From Clostridiales bacterium (GTDB lineage Bacteria > Bacillota > Clostridia > Lachnospirales > JAISER01), in NCBI GenBank assembly GCA_031263985.1, contig JAISER010000056.1, positions 1 to 38,880 on the forward strand: DNA of 38,880 nucleotides, written 5' to 3'. Position numbers and translations under genes: made by a program. The notes below the pieces were generated by a model. It was given only the letters and a program-made list of their open reading frames with translations, did no database searches and had not been told where the DNA came from. Positions within the stretch are counted from its first letter, which is position 1, and every line of letters starts with the position of its first letter. This document shows positions 23,834 through 32,937 of the stretch, piece after piece.

Positions 23834-26272
23834 TCAATCAATGCTGGTAGCGATAACTCCGGCGTAAGATCCTCCTAACATACCCGCTGACATAGCGGCG
23901 CAACGTATGCGCCTGCCGTTCAATTCGCGTTTCACAAGGCTCTTATATTCTTCACGGGCGTTCGAAAGATCGCCCGGGTTCGGCGCCTCGCCATATTCCA
24001 TACTGTATAAGCAATTTAACATCGAATAAAGGCCCAAAGAACCTGTAGGCGTGCCTACGTATCTGGCCGTAGAACGCGCCACCGTATTTTCTCCCGTATA
24101 TTTGCGCACAATATCCAATTCTTTTTCATCAAGCGATTTAATGCCATAGGAAGTCATCGCGTAATAATCGATAACAGGGTTGTTGGCCATGTTCATCGCC
24201 AGCTTAAAGCCCTCGTCCCACCTGGATGACGTATCGTCAATTCCGCCCAGGTCGGAGTTGTCGCCGTTAAAGAAATAGCCGTCTATCTTTCCGTAAACTT
24301 TCGCGCCGCGCTCAAGAGCGAGATCCTTTTTCTCCAGAATCAACGATACTGAGCCTTCCGACAATATCATGCCCGACGCGTCACTGTCGAACGCCAACGC
24401 GCCGTTTTTAGTTAAAAGCCCTAACTTTTCGTTGGTGATCTGTAACATCTCGTCCCATTCATCCGCGGCGATCACTATTATAGCGTCGGCTTGGTCGCTT
24501 TTCAGAAGCTGGACGGCGTAAATAATGCCGGCCGCGCCTGACACTCCGCCCGACGTAATCGCGGAAATCGGACCCCTAATATTATTCGCTATTGAAAATT
24601 GCCCCGGAGTGGCTATGAACACGCTGTTCGTGAACAAGTCCGGCGCTATGCCGCTTACGCCGACTTTTAAGATTTGCTCGTTGATAGTGTTAATCGTAGC
24701 GAAAGGACCTGTGCCCGTCGCGTAGACCACGCCTATACGCGAACAGTTTTGCGGCGTAATTTTCAACTTCGCGTCCAATATGGCCTGTTTGCCGCTTGTC
24801 ATGGCCAATTTCGTAATCTTATCAAGTCTACGCAACTTAGCGGCCGGAATGTAATTTTTAAAGAATTTATCGTCCAGTTCCGGCAGTTTGCCAATGTAAG
24901 GGGTTTTAAATCCTTTTTCCCATTCAGTGACATCCACCTTTTCGATACAACTTACGCCGTCCTTAAACGTCTGATAAAGTTCCGACAGATTTCTGCCCCC
25001 AACGCCGACGCAACCCACTCCCGTCACGACCGCGTCGATCTCGGGATATTGATCTATATCGCGTTTGGCGTATTTTGAAAGGATTATCGTGCAATTATTT
25101 CCGCCGAAAGCGAACGAATTAGACAAGACGGCGTTCACTTCCGCATCGATAGCCTTGTTCGGCGCGTGGTTTATGTCACCCTTAGGCGGTTTACGGAAAT
25201 TAGTCGTAGGGGGTATCTTCCCCTCTTCTATGGACATCAGTGAAAAGGCGGCTTCGATAGCGCCCGCCGCGCCCATGCAGTGGCCTATCATCGATTTGTT
25301 GCTTATAAGCGGTATCGAGGTATGCTCACCCACGATCAATTTCCACGACTTTTTTTCGGCCATATCGTTAGCGGGCGTTCCAGTTCCGTGACCGTTAACG
25401 TAATCTATATCCTTAGCCTTGAATCCACTGTTCTTAAGCGCGTTTTTCATACAACGATAAGCGCCCTGTCCGTTTGGATCCGGCGCGGTGGCGTGATACG
25501 CGTCCGCCGACAGACTATAGCCTCGTAATTCGGCGACGATGTCCGCGTTCCGCCTTTTTGCGCTCTCATCGCTTTCCAGAATAAAGAAAGCCGCGCCTTC
25601 GCCTATGTTTATTCCCGAACTGGCGGAATAAGGCTGGCATGGCGACCTGGAAATAGCGCCCAAACACTTAAAGCCCGCGAATGAAAACGGCGACAACGGA
25701 TCCACCCCGCCCGCCAGCACAATGTCGCACAAACCGTCATTAATGATATCGTGAGCTATACCCAGCGCGTTCGCGCCCGAGGCGCACGCCGTGGAAACGA
25801 CGAAACGCGTTCCGTTAAAGCCATATCTTGTCGCGACTATATCGGCCACGGCGCTAAGGGGATATTGCGCCAAAGACACCGGATCCGCGTTGTCAACGCC
25901 GTTCTCAATGCATTCCTTCTGGAACTGACTACCTACCGCTATACCGCCCATAGCCGTCCCGACAACGACGCCAAGCCGCAGCGAGTCAAAATCTTTGGCG
26001 TTTATCTTCGCTTGCGCTATACATTCGTTAGCGGCTTGAAGCGCCAAAACCATCACACGATCAGGCTTTATGCCGCGCTCTTTAAAAAAGGGGTCCTCTT
26101 CCAGTTCAAAATTTATCGCTCCGAACGGAGCCGTAGCGCTCCCGTCCTTATAATCCATAGTTACGTCGGAAATCCCGCCTTTACCGGCGAAAAGCCTAGC
26201 CTTGTTCTCTTCCTTGTTCTTGCCAAGCGAACTTAAAACGCCATAGCCCGTGATAACTATCTGTTTTTTCAT
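23834..26272 (-). CDS. Fused ketosynthase and chain-length-factor-like protein (KS-KS')
   Basis: Two complete KAS II-type domains in one 812-residue chain. Domain 1 (1-402) has the full condensing triad: Cys163 in STACASGANALG, His295 in GHGTGTP and His331 in MIGHCMGAAGA. Domain 2 (about 410-812) keeps the fold but reads AITSGGVSGAAG where the Cys should be. It also lacks the GHGTGT and GHxxGAAG histidines, so it cannot condense. That is the arrangement of type II polyketide KS/CLF pairs, in which the inactive partner sets chain length, but here both are one polypeptide. GGAG precedes the ATG. The upstream 123-base gap can fold around GCGGCC and GGCCGC. Confidence 0.88.
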   Translation of the reverse strand: MKKQIVITGYGVLSSLGKNKEENKARLFAGKGGISDVTMDYKDGSATAPFGAINFELEEDPFFKERGIKPDRVMVLALQAANECIAQAKINAKDFDSLRLGVVVGTAMGGIAVGSQFQKECIENGVDNADPVSLAQYPLSAVADIVATRYGFNGTRFVVSTACASGANALGIAHDIINDGLCDIVLAGGVDPLSPFSFAGFKCLGAISRSPCQPYSASSGINIGEGAAFFILESDESAKRRNADIVAELRGYSLSADAYHATAPDPNGQGAYRCMKNALKNSGFKAKDIDYVNGHGTGTPANDMAEKKSWKLIVGEHTSIPLISNKSMIGHCMGAAGAIEAAFSLMSIEEGKIPPTTNFRKPPKGDINHAPNKAIDAEVNAVLSNSFAFGGNNCTIILSKYAKRDIDQYPEIDAVVTGVGCVGVGGRNLSELYQTFKDGVSCIEKVDVTEWEKGFKTPYIGKLPELDDKFFKNYIPAAKLRRLDKITKLAMTSGKQAILDAKLKITPQNCSRIGVVYATGTGPFATINTINEQILKVGVSGIAPDLFTNSVFIATPGQFSIANNIRGPISAITSGGVSGAAGIIYAVQLLKSDQADAIIVIAADEWDEMLQITNEKLGLLTKNGALAFDSDASGMILSEGSVSLILEKKDLALERGAKVYGKIDGYFFNGDNSDLGGIDDTSSRWDEGFKLAMNMANNPVIDYYAMTSYGIKSLDEKELDIVRKYTGENTVARSTARYVGTPTGSLGLYSMLNCLYSMEYGEAPNPGDLSNAREEYKSLVKRELNGRRIRCAAMSAGMLGGSYAGVIATSID

Positions 26273-26395
26273 TAAAATAGCTCCCAGATTAATTTTTTAA
26301 ACGCGAACTCCGTCCTCAGCCCATAACGACAGATTCTTTTTGCGGCCTCCCATTAGGAAGGCGACCTCCAAACGGCCGCCCTCATGACGTAACGG

Positions 26396-27670
26396 CTATT
26401 CCATTTTCTGATCCCAACTCAACGGCCTGACTATCGGAGCGGAAAACGTGTTTACGCTGACATCCCGTCCGTCCTTACGCCGAGCGAGCATCTGAAACCC
26501 TGACTGCGCGTAGGGCTGGTCAATGACCGCCACTCCTATCACCTTGCCCACTTTCGCGGAATAGAGCGAATAAACGACTTCTCCGATCTTCTCCGGCTCC
26601 ACCTGTTCATTAGGAATATACGGCTCTTCCGCCTGTTCTTGCGTCTGTTCCTGAACCTGTTCTTCGGAAACCGGCTCAGCGGCTTCGCCGTCGTCCGCGA
26701 AAAACGAATCGTCGTTATCCTCTTCGTCCTCCACAACGACTTCGACCTCTATATTCCTGATAAACACTTCAAGCCCCGGCTCTAAAACGGCTTCGTCCTC
26801 AGCGTCGCATATAAAGCCGACCGTGCTCTTTTCCACTCCGGCTTCTAAAATCTCACGCACTTTTTCAAAACCGATGTATTCTTCCTTATCATAACGTATA
26901 AACCACTGCTGACCCAGTTCCATCAGGTTCCCGAACCGTTTCGTTTCTCTCAGAAAATTCGGCTGACGAATCTCCAACATAGCTATTTCCAGACAGTCCA
27001 AGCCGCACTCTCTCATAGGGAACTCTTTTTCTTCGTTATCCTTCATGGCGAGGAACGCCTTATAAATCTTGCCGCTCGTTTCCACGTCCGATATTATAGT
27101 GTAACCGTACTCGCTGGTGCGCCCTACGCGAATGACCGTAACCGGACGCTCCTCAAGATCCACGACTTGCATCGTGTGCAAAGCTATATTTTCTATTTCG
27201 ACGCTAAACAATTCTTTTACGACTTTCCAAGACTTGCACCCTTCGATAGCCAGCACGCCATGACTGCCGCTCAAGTCCTCCACTTCAACCTCATACTCCG
27301 GCGCCTTTTCCTGAAGCCATTTAAGCGCCTTGTCCGCATGTTCCCATGTCGCCAATATTATAAAATCATCTTCACGGCGCAATATAAAGACGCTGGCGAC
27401 GAGGTTGGCCTCTTCGTTCAAAAAATAACATTCAGTTATGCTGCCGATGTTCAAAAAACCTATGTCTTTCGTAGCGAGCCGCTCTAAAAACGCGTCCGCG
27501 TTTTCACCTTTTACGGAATACAAACCATAGCTTCCGCAGTCGTAGATCGTCGAGCCTTCGCGCAAAGCTTTATATTCTTCAGGCAAATCGCCGAAATTTT
27601 TAACCAAGGTCCTATTGTCTATGGTTGTGAATTCCGCTGTTTCAGCGTAAAGTTCGCTGTTTATGTTCAT
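26396..27670 (-). CDS. GcvT-like folate-binding protein with an acidic insert
   Basis: The protein resembles the aminomethyltransferase (T protein) of glycine cleavage, which binds tetrahydrofolate. Matching blocks are LREGSTIYDCGSYGLYSVKG, AFLERLATKDIG, RVGRTSEYGYTI, and the barrel domain near the end (GKVIGVAVIDQPYAQ). Between the second and third domains, about residues 320-375, is a Glu/Asp/Gln-rich insert. No gcvH or gcvP is near, so it is unlikely to serve glycine cleavage. Related proteins demethylate or move one-carbon units for many substrates. Within an acyl-chain cluster a one-carbon modification is possible but is inference. GGAG lies seven bases before the ATG. Confidence 0.75.
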   Translation of the reverse strand: MNINSELYAETAEFTTIDNRTLVKNFGDLPEEYKALREGSTIYDCGSYGLYSVKGENADAFLERLATKDIGFLNIGSITECYFLNEEANLVASVFILRREDDFIILATWEHADKALKWLQEKAPEYEVEVEDLSGSHGVLAIEGCKSWKVVKELFSVEIENIALHTMQVVDLEERPVTVIRVGRTSEYGYTIISDVETSGKIYKAFLAMKDNEEKEFPMRECGLDCLEIAMLEIRQPNFLRETKRFGNLMELGQQWFIRYDKEEYIGFEKVREILEAGVEKSTVGFICDAEDEAVLEPGLEVFIRNIEVEVVVEDEEDNDDSFFADDGEAAEPVSEEQVQEQTQEQAEEPYIPNEQVEPEKIGEVVYSLYSAKVGKVIGVAVIDQPYAQSGFQMLARRKDGRDVSVNTFSAPIVRPLSWDQKME

Positions 27671-27688
27671 AGCGCATCTCCTAAATCT

Positions 27689-28573
27689 TTAAATTTCTTC
27701 CCTTTTTCTCTGTAAGTTCAAAATCATCAAACAAAGAGCGACCAGCCCTACGACCGCCGCGTAAGCTAAAGAGAGCGTATCCGATATCTCTTTATCTGAA
27801 AATTTCAAAACTATGCCGTATATCGACTTATATTCCTCGCCAAAGATAGACGGCACGCCGGAAAAGGCCGTGGCAAGCGCGTCTTTCGTAAACACCTCGC
27901 GGAAGACCTTCGCCACGTTCGCCGACGGAAACGCAGCCAAAACATTTTGAACAGTTGGACTAAGTATGCCTATCGGAACATAAAGCCCGTTTATAAAGCC
28001 TACCGTCGTGCCTATGATTATGCTGGCCATTGAAAACGCGCCGACCGTCCCGAAAAATGAACATACCAAACCCATTGCGAAAGAATTTATTAGAGACGAA
28101 AGCAAAATTAGTCCGAACCCTTGGGCCAGTTGCATGACCGTCAGGCTGTAACCCGTCATCAGATATATTAATATAGGGTATATCACAAGCGGGATAAGGC
28201 TTATGAACACGCCTATCAAAAACGCCGCGACAATGTGCGAGAAAGGATAAACCCACGCCTTGATCGGCGCGCTTTTAAAATCCATTATAACGCTTCTTTC
28301 GCGATCCAAAACCATGCCGCCGAAACCGCCCAGCACGCTTGTAATCGTCGTGATGGACAAAAGCCCTCCCAGTATCCAGCTATGCACGAGGTACGTTACG
28401 GCTTCGGGCGTTATAATGTCGCCCACCCGTTTAGTTATCTCGTCGTTTTGCATCTTCGCAAGAAACACGATGTACAAAATAATCACTATCAGAGCGGAAA
28501 GCAACGAGAAAAAAACGGCTGTTTTATCTCTGAAATAAATCCTTAGATTCCGGGATATAAGATGTTTTACCAT
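27689..28573 (-). CDS. ABC-2 type transporter permease
   Basis: The 294-residue protein has six hydrophobic segments (for example at about 20-40, 60-85, 100-130, 140-165, 170-200 and 265-285) and the pattern of DrrB-type exporters. GGGGAG lies five bases before the ATG. With the ATPase upstream (147-base gap) it forms an export pump; in type II polyketide clusters such pumps carry the product out. Confidence 0.88.
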   Translation of the reverse strand: MVKHLISRNLRIYFRDKTAVFFSLLSALIVIILYIVFLAKMQNDEITKRVGDIITPEAVTYLVHSWILGGLLSITTITSVLGGFGGMVLDRERSVIMDFKSAPIKAWVYPFSHIVAAFLIGVFISLIPLVIYPILIYLMTGYSLTVMQLAQGFGLILLSSLINSFAMGLVCSFFGTVGAFSMASIIIGTTVGFINGLYVPIGILSPTVQNVLAAFPSANVAKVFREVFTKDALATAFSGVPSIFGEEYKSIYGIVLKFSDKEISDTLSLAYAAVVGLVALCLMILNLQRKREEI

Positions 28574-28720
28574 TTATTCTCCCCTACTTTTTATCAATAT
28601 TTATTCGCGCGTTTGCAAGACGCCGTCTCAAACCCCTCACCGAAACCCTTTTGCCTCACTCCAGTTCGCGGCGAAACTAACGCCTTTTAACACGGCTTTC
28701 ACGACGCGTAACCGCGCGCG

Positions 28721-29701
28721 TTATTTTCTTTTAATCAGCTTTTTCAGTTTTTCCTTGCCCGCCGTTCTCTCGTCGCTTTTCGCCAACTCGTTTTCAGCGT
28801 TCGTAATGTTTATGAAAACGTCGTCCATATTTCCATGTATCGCTTCAAACGATCTTATATACGGTTTAAGGTCGTTAAGAACAGCGACGGCGTGCTGCGG
28901 ATCTCTTATCTTTATAATAACGATTTCCTTGTCGGAATCGTATTCATACTCGACGCCGCCCGCGTTTTTAAGGTAGTTAAGCACGTGCCTGTCCGGCTCA
29001 TAGATCTTAATCATATCGTACGTATACGCCTCTTTCAGCTCATTCGGCGTACCGCTCGCGATTATTTCGCCGTTCTGTATAATAGCGATTTTATCGGCGT
29101 TCGACGCTTCCTCCATATAATGAGTGGTAAGGAAGACGGTCATGCTAAGCTCTTTTTGCATTTCGGACACCGTATTCCATATGGACACGCGGTTCGCCGG
29201 GTCAAGCCCCGTAGTAGGCTCGTCCAAAAAGAGTATTTCCGGACTGTTTATTAAAGCGCGCGCTATATCCGCGCGGCGCTTCTGTCCGCCCGACAGCTTT
29301 TCATAGCGCTGATCCAAAAAATCGACGCAATCGGTTATCCTAGCCACTTCATCTATTCTTTGAGTAATCGCGGCGGCGTTTAACCCGTACATGCTTCCGC
29401 GCACGCGCATATTTTCTCTTACGGAAAGAAGACCGTCGAGCACGCCGTTTTGAAATACCGCGCCTATGCTCTTTCTTATCTTGTCATCGTTCTTTCCAAG
29501 CTCATATCCGTCCACAATCACTCTACCGGACGTCTTTTTTATAAGCGTAGTAAGTATATTGATCGTCGTCGTCTTGCCCGCTCCGTTTGTGCCAAGAAAG
29601 GCGAACAAGCTCCCTTTCTCAACGTCAAACGACACGCCGTTCACGGCTTTTACGTTAGAGCCGTAAGTTTTTGTCAAGTCATAAACTTCTACACTGTTCA
29701 T
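28721..29701 (-). CDS. ABC transporter ATP-binding protein, DrrA type
   Basis: The nucleotide-binding domain is complete: Walker A GTNGAGKTTT (about 36-45), a Q-loop in GAVFQNGVLDGLL, signature LSGGQKRR, Walker B ILFLDEPTTGLD and switch His in TTHYMEE. The C-terminal 100 residues match the extra domain of DrrA/CcmA-like export ATPases. It pairs with the ABC-2 permease next to it. The sequence does not show the exported substrate; the surrounding genes suggest an acyl or polyketide product. Confidence 0.92.
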   Translation of the reverse strand: MNSVEVYDLTKTYGSNVKAVNGVSFDVEKGSLFAFLGTNGAGKTTTINILTTLIKKTSGRVIVDGYELGKNDDKIRKSIGAVFQNGVLDGLLSVRENMRVRGSMYGLNAAAITQRIDEVARITDCVDFLDQRYEKLSGGQKRRADIARALINSPEILFLDEPTTGLDPANRVSIWNTVSEMQKELSMTVFLTTHYMEEASNADKIAIIQNGEIIASGTPNELKEAYTYDMIKIYEPDRHVLNYLKNAGGVEYEYDSDKEIVIIKIRDPQHAVAVLNDLKPYIRSFEAIHGNMDDVFINITNAENELAKSDERTAGKEKLKKLIKRK

Positions 29702-29721
29702 ATATTCACCCGCAATTTATT

Positions 29722-30378
29722 CTATCTTCTTTCAGACAGACCTATCACGCCTTTGGCCACCAAATCGTTGCCGACGCGAACTTCGGAATCTATTTGCGTA
29801 AGAGGACCCATCGCGCCCTTCAGCTTCACCCTTATGCGCATAGTGTCGCCGGGACGTATAGGACGCATAAACTTCAAATTCGTAGATATAAGAAACCCGA
29901 CATGCTCGGCCGGCGACTTAAAGTCTTCGGGCAGCTCAAACCCCTCGGGCAGCGCGACGTTTATGCCGTTCATCCGCGCTTCGACAATCGCTTTAATCTC
30001 TTTTTCGGCCTTAGCTTTGGCGGCCGCTTTCGTCTGTTCGTCCGGCTCGGACTCGCCTTTCGCCTCCGCTTCGGCCCTGGCCTTCGCTTCCGCTATGGCA
30101 GTCGCGGCGACGGTCGCCTCCGCGACGAATTTTTCCATTTGACTTATAAACTTGGCGGCCAGCATTACAGCCGCGGTCTGCGCTATAGACTCTATCGTAA
30201 GCGCTCCGGGAAATATAGGCTCCGTCGGGAAGTGCCCGTTGAAAAACGGCTCGTCTATCGTAACGTTTTTTATGCCGACGGCGCTTATGCCCGGCGTGCA
30301 ATCCACCACCTTGTCTATAAGTAAAAACGGCGCCCTGTGAGGCAAAAGTTGGTATATCTTCTGTATGTTAAAATCCAT
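29722..30378 (-). CDS. FabZ-like 3-hydroxyacyl-ACP dehydratase with a charged insert
   Basis: It removes water from a 3-hydroxyacyl-ACP to give the trans-2-enoyl chain. The opening [14 protein letters not shown] is typical FabZ. The active-site His49 ([12 protein letters not shown]) and Glu63 (TIESIAQ) are present. Family members have about 145 residues; this one has 218 because of an Ala/Lys/Glu-rich insert (about 84-140), probably a helix, between the central helix and the later strands. GGAGGA lies nine bases before the ATG. It sits between the ACP and the ABC ATPase. Confidence 0.88.
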   Translation of the reverse strand: MDFNIQKIYQLLPHRAPFLLIDKVVDCTPGISAVGIKNVTIDEPFFNGHFPTEPIFPGALTIESIAQTAAVMLAAKFISQMEKFVAEATVAATAIAEAKARAEAEAKGESEPDEQTKAAAKAKAEKEIKAIVEARMNGINVALPEGFELPEDFKSPAEHVGFLISTNLKFMRPIRPGDTMRIRVKLKGAMGPLTQIDSEVRVGNDLVAKGVIGLSERR

Positions 30379-30417
30379 ATTCGCTGATCCTCCGATAAAA
30401 ACGCCTTTATCGACGCG

Positions 30418-30936
30418 TTAATTTTCGTCTTCGTCAAACTCGTCTTCGCTCATGATGTCTTCAAAGCTTTCGTAATCAGCGTCCACTATATCGCTGAAGT
30501 CGCCGCCGCCGCGCATCTTCATAAGCTCGTCATGATCATATTCATCCAAATGCTCGTAGTATTCGTCCGGAGGCCCTTCTCCGCGCTCCCTGCCCATATT
30601 GTTCCACGCTTCGCGCATCTGCTTTCTAAGCTCGGGGTCTCTGGCCTGCGCGTCCTTAACCGTCTGCACATAGTCGGCTATCGTGTTTATGGAGCTGTAA
30701 ATGGCGGTGTTGTCATCGTTAACGGCCACTTCAAACGCGTCGTACAAACCGACGGATATATCAAGCGCGTCTATCGAGTCAAGCTCAAGCCCGCGCCCAA
30801 AAATAGGCTGGTCGTTAGTAATGAATTCCGGCGTCACTTCAAGCGACAACTGATCTATAATCATTTTTTTAATTTCGTCGCACAGATCCCTGCGCTCTTC
30901 CGCCAATTGGCGTATTCTTTTTTTGACAGTCTTCAT
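30418..30936 (-). CDS. Acyl carrier protein with long acidic C-terminal tail
   Basis: Residues about 15-95 form the ACP domain. The phosphopantetheine attachment Ser54 lies in LELDSIDALDI, followed by the usual acidic helix. The next 75 residues are unusual for an ACP: Asp/Glu/Tyr-rich and ending EDEFDEDEN, giving 172 residues instead of about 80. The tail could mediate contact with basic surfaces of partner enzymes. Gene order (FabG, ACP, FabZ) and the in-cluster PPTase indicate it carries the growing chain. Confidence 0.88.
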   Translation of the reverse strand: MKTVKKRIRQLAEERRDLCDEIKKMIIDQLSLEVTPEFITNDQPIFGRGLELDSIDALDISVGLYDAFEVAVNDDNTAIYSSINTIADYVQTVKDAQARDPELRKQMREAWNNMGRERGEGPPDEYYEHLDEYDHDELMKMRGGGDFSDIVDADYESFEDIMSEDEFDEDEN

Positions 30937-30968
30937 AGCGAATGTTTTTTCTCCTTAATAGTCAATTA

Positions 30969-31730
30969 TCAACCGTTAATTAAACCGCCGTCAGCCGTCA
31001 ACACTTTACCCGTTATATAGCTCGCCTTCGAGGAAAGCAAAAACGCGACGGCGTTAGCTATCTCACTCGCGTCTCCAAAGCGCTTCAGCGGTATTAAGTC
31101 TAAGAACTGTTCCTTAAGCCTCTGCATCACCATCGCTATCATGTCCGTTTCGACGAAACCGGGCGCTACGACGTTGCATCTGACGCCTTTGTCCGCGTAT
31201 TCCTTAGCTATAACCTTTGAAAAAGCGATTACGCCGCCCTTGGAAGCCGCGTAGTTAGCTTGACCTGGGTGTCCGGATATGCCTGTCGTTGACGCGATAT
31301 TCACTATAGAGCCTCCGTTCTGTCTCTTAGAGCACATGAACATCAAGGCCCTTTTCGTGACGTTAAACACGCCGAAAAGGTTGGTCTCGAGCACCGTTCT
31401 GAATTTCTCCTCACCCATTGTAAGCATGTACGCGTCAGCTATAACGCCCGCGTTGTTTACCAAAAGATCAAGCCGCCCCATTTCGCTTTTAATATCCTTA
31501 AACATCTCGTCAACGGCCAAAGGACTGCGAACGTCCGCTTTAACGGCGATGGCCTTAACCCCATAAGATTTAATCTCCTCGCAAGTCTTAAGCGCCGCCT
31601 CATCTTTTTTCGCGTAGTTCACGACTACGTTGACCCCTTCTCTGCCAAGCTCAAGAGCGATAGCTCTGCCTATGCCGCGAGCTCCCCCGGTGACCAGAGC
31701 GACTTTTCCTTCTTCAAACAGCTTCCACAT
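30969..31730 (-). CDS. FabG-like 3-oxoacyl-ACP reductase
   Basis: A short-chain dehydrogenase that reduces 3-ketoacyl-ACP with NADPH. The cofactor motif is TGGARGIGRAIA (about 15-26). NNAGV follows, and the catalytic Ser, Tyr and Lys are in NIASTTG and YAASKGG (Tyr about 160). The C-terminal PGFVETDM and DGGLING are also present. Length, 253 residues, is normal. The start lies six bases after the fabD-like gene stop, with GAGG in the end of that gene, so translation is coupled. Confidence 0.92.
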   Translation of the reverse strand: MWKLFEEGKVALVTGGARGIGRAIALELGREGVNVVVNYAKKDEAALKTCEEIKSYGVKAIAVKADVRSPLAVDEMFKDIKSEMGRLDLLVNNAGVIADAYMLTMGEEKFRTVLETNLFGVFNVTKRALMFMCSKRQNGGSIVNIASTTGISGHPGQANYAASKGGVIAFSKVIAKEYADKGVRCNVVAPGFVETDMIAMVMQRLKEQFLDLIPLKRFGDASEIANAVAFLLSSKASYITGKVLTADGGLING

Positions 31731-31736
31731 AATCAG

Positions 31737-32720
31737 TTACCTCGCATTTAAAATAGTTTGCAACTTTTTCACGCGGTTCATGACTTTCCTGCCGTCCTCG
31801 GCGGCCGTGACGTTAAAGTTCGCGCCCATGTTCCTGAAAAACCCGGAAAGCGTGTGCCCCGGGCCTACTTCAAATATATTTTTTTCATCCTTGATGTCAA
31901 ATATGCGCATAATCGTCTTTGACCACTTAACCGGCGAACGACAATGATTCAACAATTCCTCACGCAAGTCGCTTCCATTATAATAATCTCCAAAACCATT
32001 TAAAATAACCGGAATTTTCGGCTCACGCACAGTTATCCCATTCAAATGCTCCGCGAACTCCGGAATCATTTCATCCATAAGCTTAGTGTGAAAAGCCTGT
32101 CCTACAGGCAAAACGGAAACCGCGCAGTTTGCGCGGCGCTCTTCCATAAAGGCCATAAATTTTTTTACGCCGGCGCGCGTCCCTCCAACGACTATTTGTT
32201 TATCTGAGTTGTAGAGCGCTACATCTATGTAAAATTTCTCTTTCCTTGAAAACAACTCGCATATGTACTCTATTTCTTCAGCGTTTATCGTAACCGGCGA
32301 CTTTACCGCGCATAGACAGCCTTCTTTCGATATTTGGCTCATCAGGGCCGCTCGTCGCTTTATAATCCGGCTAACGTCATACAAGTCAAAGCAGCCGGCC
32401 TCGTATAAAGCGGCGTATTGCCCCGCGCTGTGTCCGGCGACTATATCCGCTCGCGCGCCAAGCCCTTTTATAACTGAAAGATACCCTATATCCGCGGCGA
32501 ACATAACTATCTGCGTAAATTCCGTCCGATTAAGTTCAGTCATGGGAGCGTTTGACATAAAATCCTCTAAGTCAAAACCGACGGCTTCCGATATGATTTG
32601 AAAATCTTCTTTGTAATAATGCTCTCCGTAGGTTTTAAGGCTTTTAATTATCTCCGTCGACTGAGCTCCCTGACCGGGGAAAACGAATATGTTTTTCATG
32701 CCAAACTTATATCCCTCCAT
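31737..32720 (-). CDS. FabD-like malonyl-CoA:ACP acyltransferase
   Basis: It loads extender units onto the ACP. The opening IFVFPGQGAQ and the nucleophile Ser98 in GHSAGQYAALYEAG are family features (GHSLGE is usual). The Arg region RRAALMSQISKEG and the catalytic His in GQAFHTKLMDEM are also present. Length is about 320, normal. The first Met at 32720 is doubtful; Met8 at 32699 fits homologues better, with GGAGGG 13 bases before it. The extender specificity (malonyl or other) cannot be fixed by eye. Confidence 0.9.
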   Translation of the reverse strand: MEGYKFGMKNIFVFPGQGAQSTEIIKSLKTYGEHYYKEDFQIISEAVGFDLEDFMSNAPMTELNRTEFTQIVMFAADIGYLSVIKGLGARADIVAGHSAGQYAALYEAGCFDLYDVSRIIKRRAALMSQISKEGCLCAVKSPVTINAEEIEYICELFSRKEKFYIDVALYNSDKQIVVGGTRAGVKKFMAFMEERRANCAVSVLPVGQAFHTKLMDEMIPEFAEHLNGITVREPKIPVILNGFGDYYNGSDLREELLNHCRSPVKWSKTIMRIFDIKDEKNIFEVGPGHTLSGFFRNMGANFNVTAAEDGRKVMNRVKKLQTILNAR

Positions 32721-32791
32721 CTTCCTCTTTGAGCGTATATTGCGATAATTTTTTCCTCACGCGCTTCAAGCCTGACGCCGTTTTTAAGCCC

Positions 32792-32809
32792 TGAGAGCGC
32801 GCGCTCTCA
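32792..32809. repeat. Perfect 18-base palindrome between thioesterase and fabD-like genes
   Basis: TGAGAGCGCGCGCTCTCA is fully self-complementary. It lies in the 217-base gap 32721-32937, which holds no gene. On the minus strand it is followed by a short AAAAA stretch rather than T, so it is more likely a partial-terminator, processing or protein-binding site than a full terminator. Confidence 0.5.
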
Positions 32810-32937
32810 TCCAGGCGTAAGAAAATGGCGCCCCGCCGTTATCAACCTCGATCCAACAAAAAATCAAAGGATGACTCGCCATCGATTAAAGGCGGTTCCC
32901 TTGCGCTCACCCCTCCCCTAAATTCCTCCGCTCCGCC

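Noticed and set aside
26273-26395. Ten-codon leader peptide (MRAAVWRSPS) before the ketosynthase gene
   Set aside because: It is too short to support by sequence alone, has no clear ribosome binding site and lies in a stretch better explained as RNA structure.
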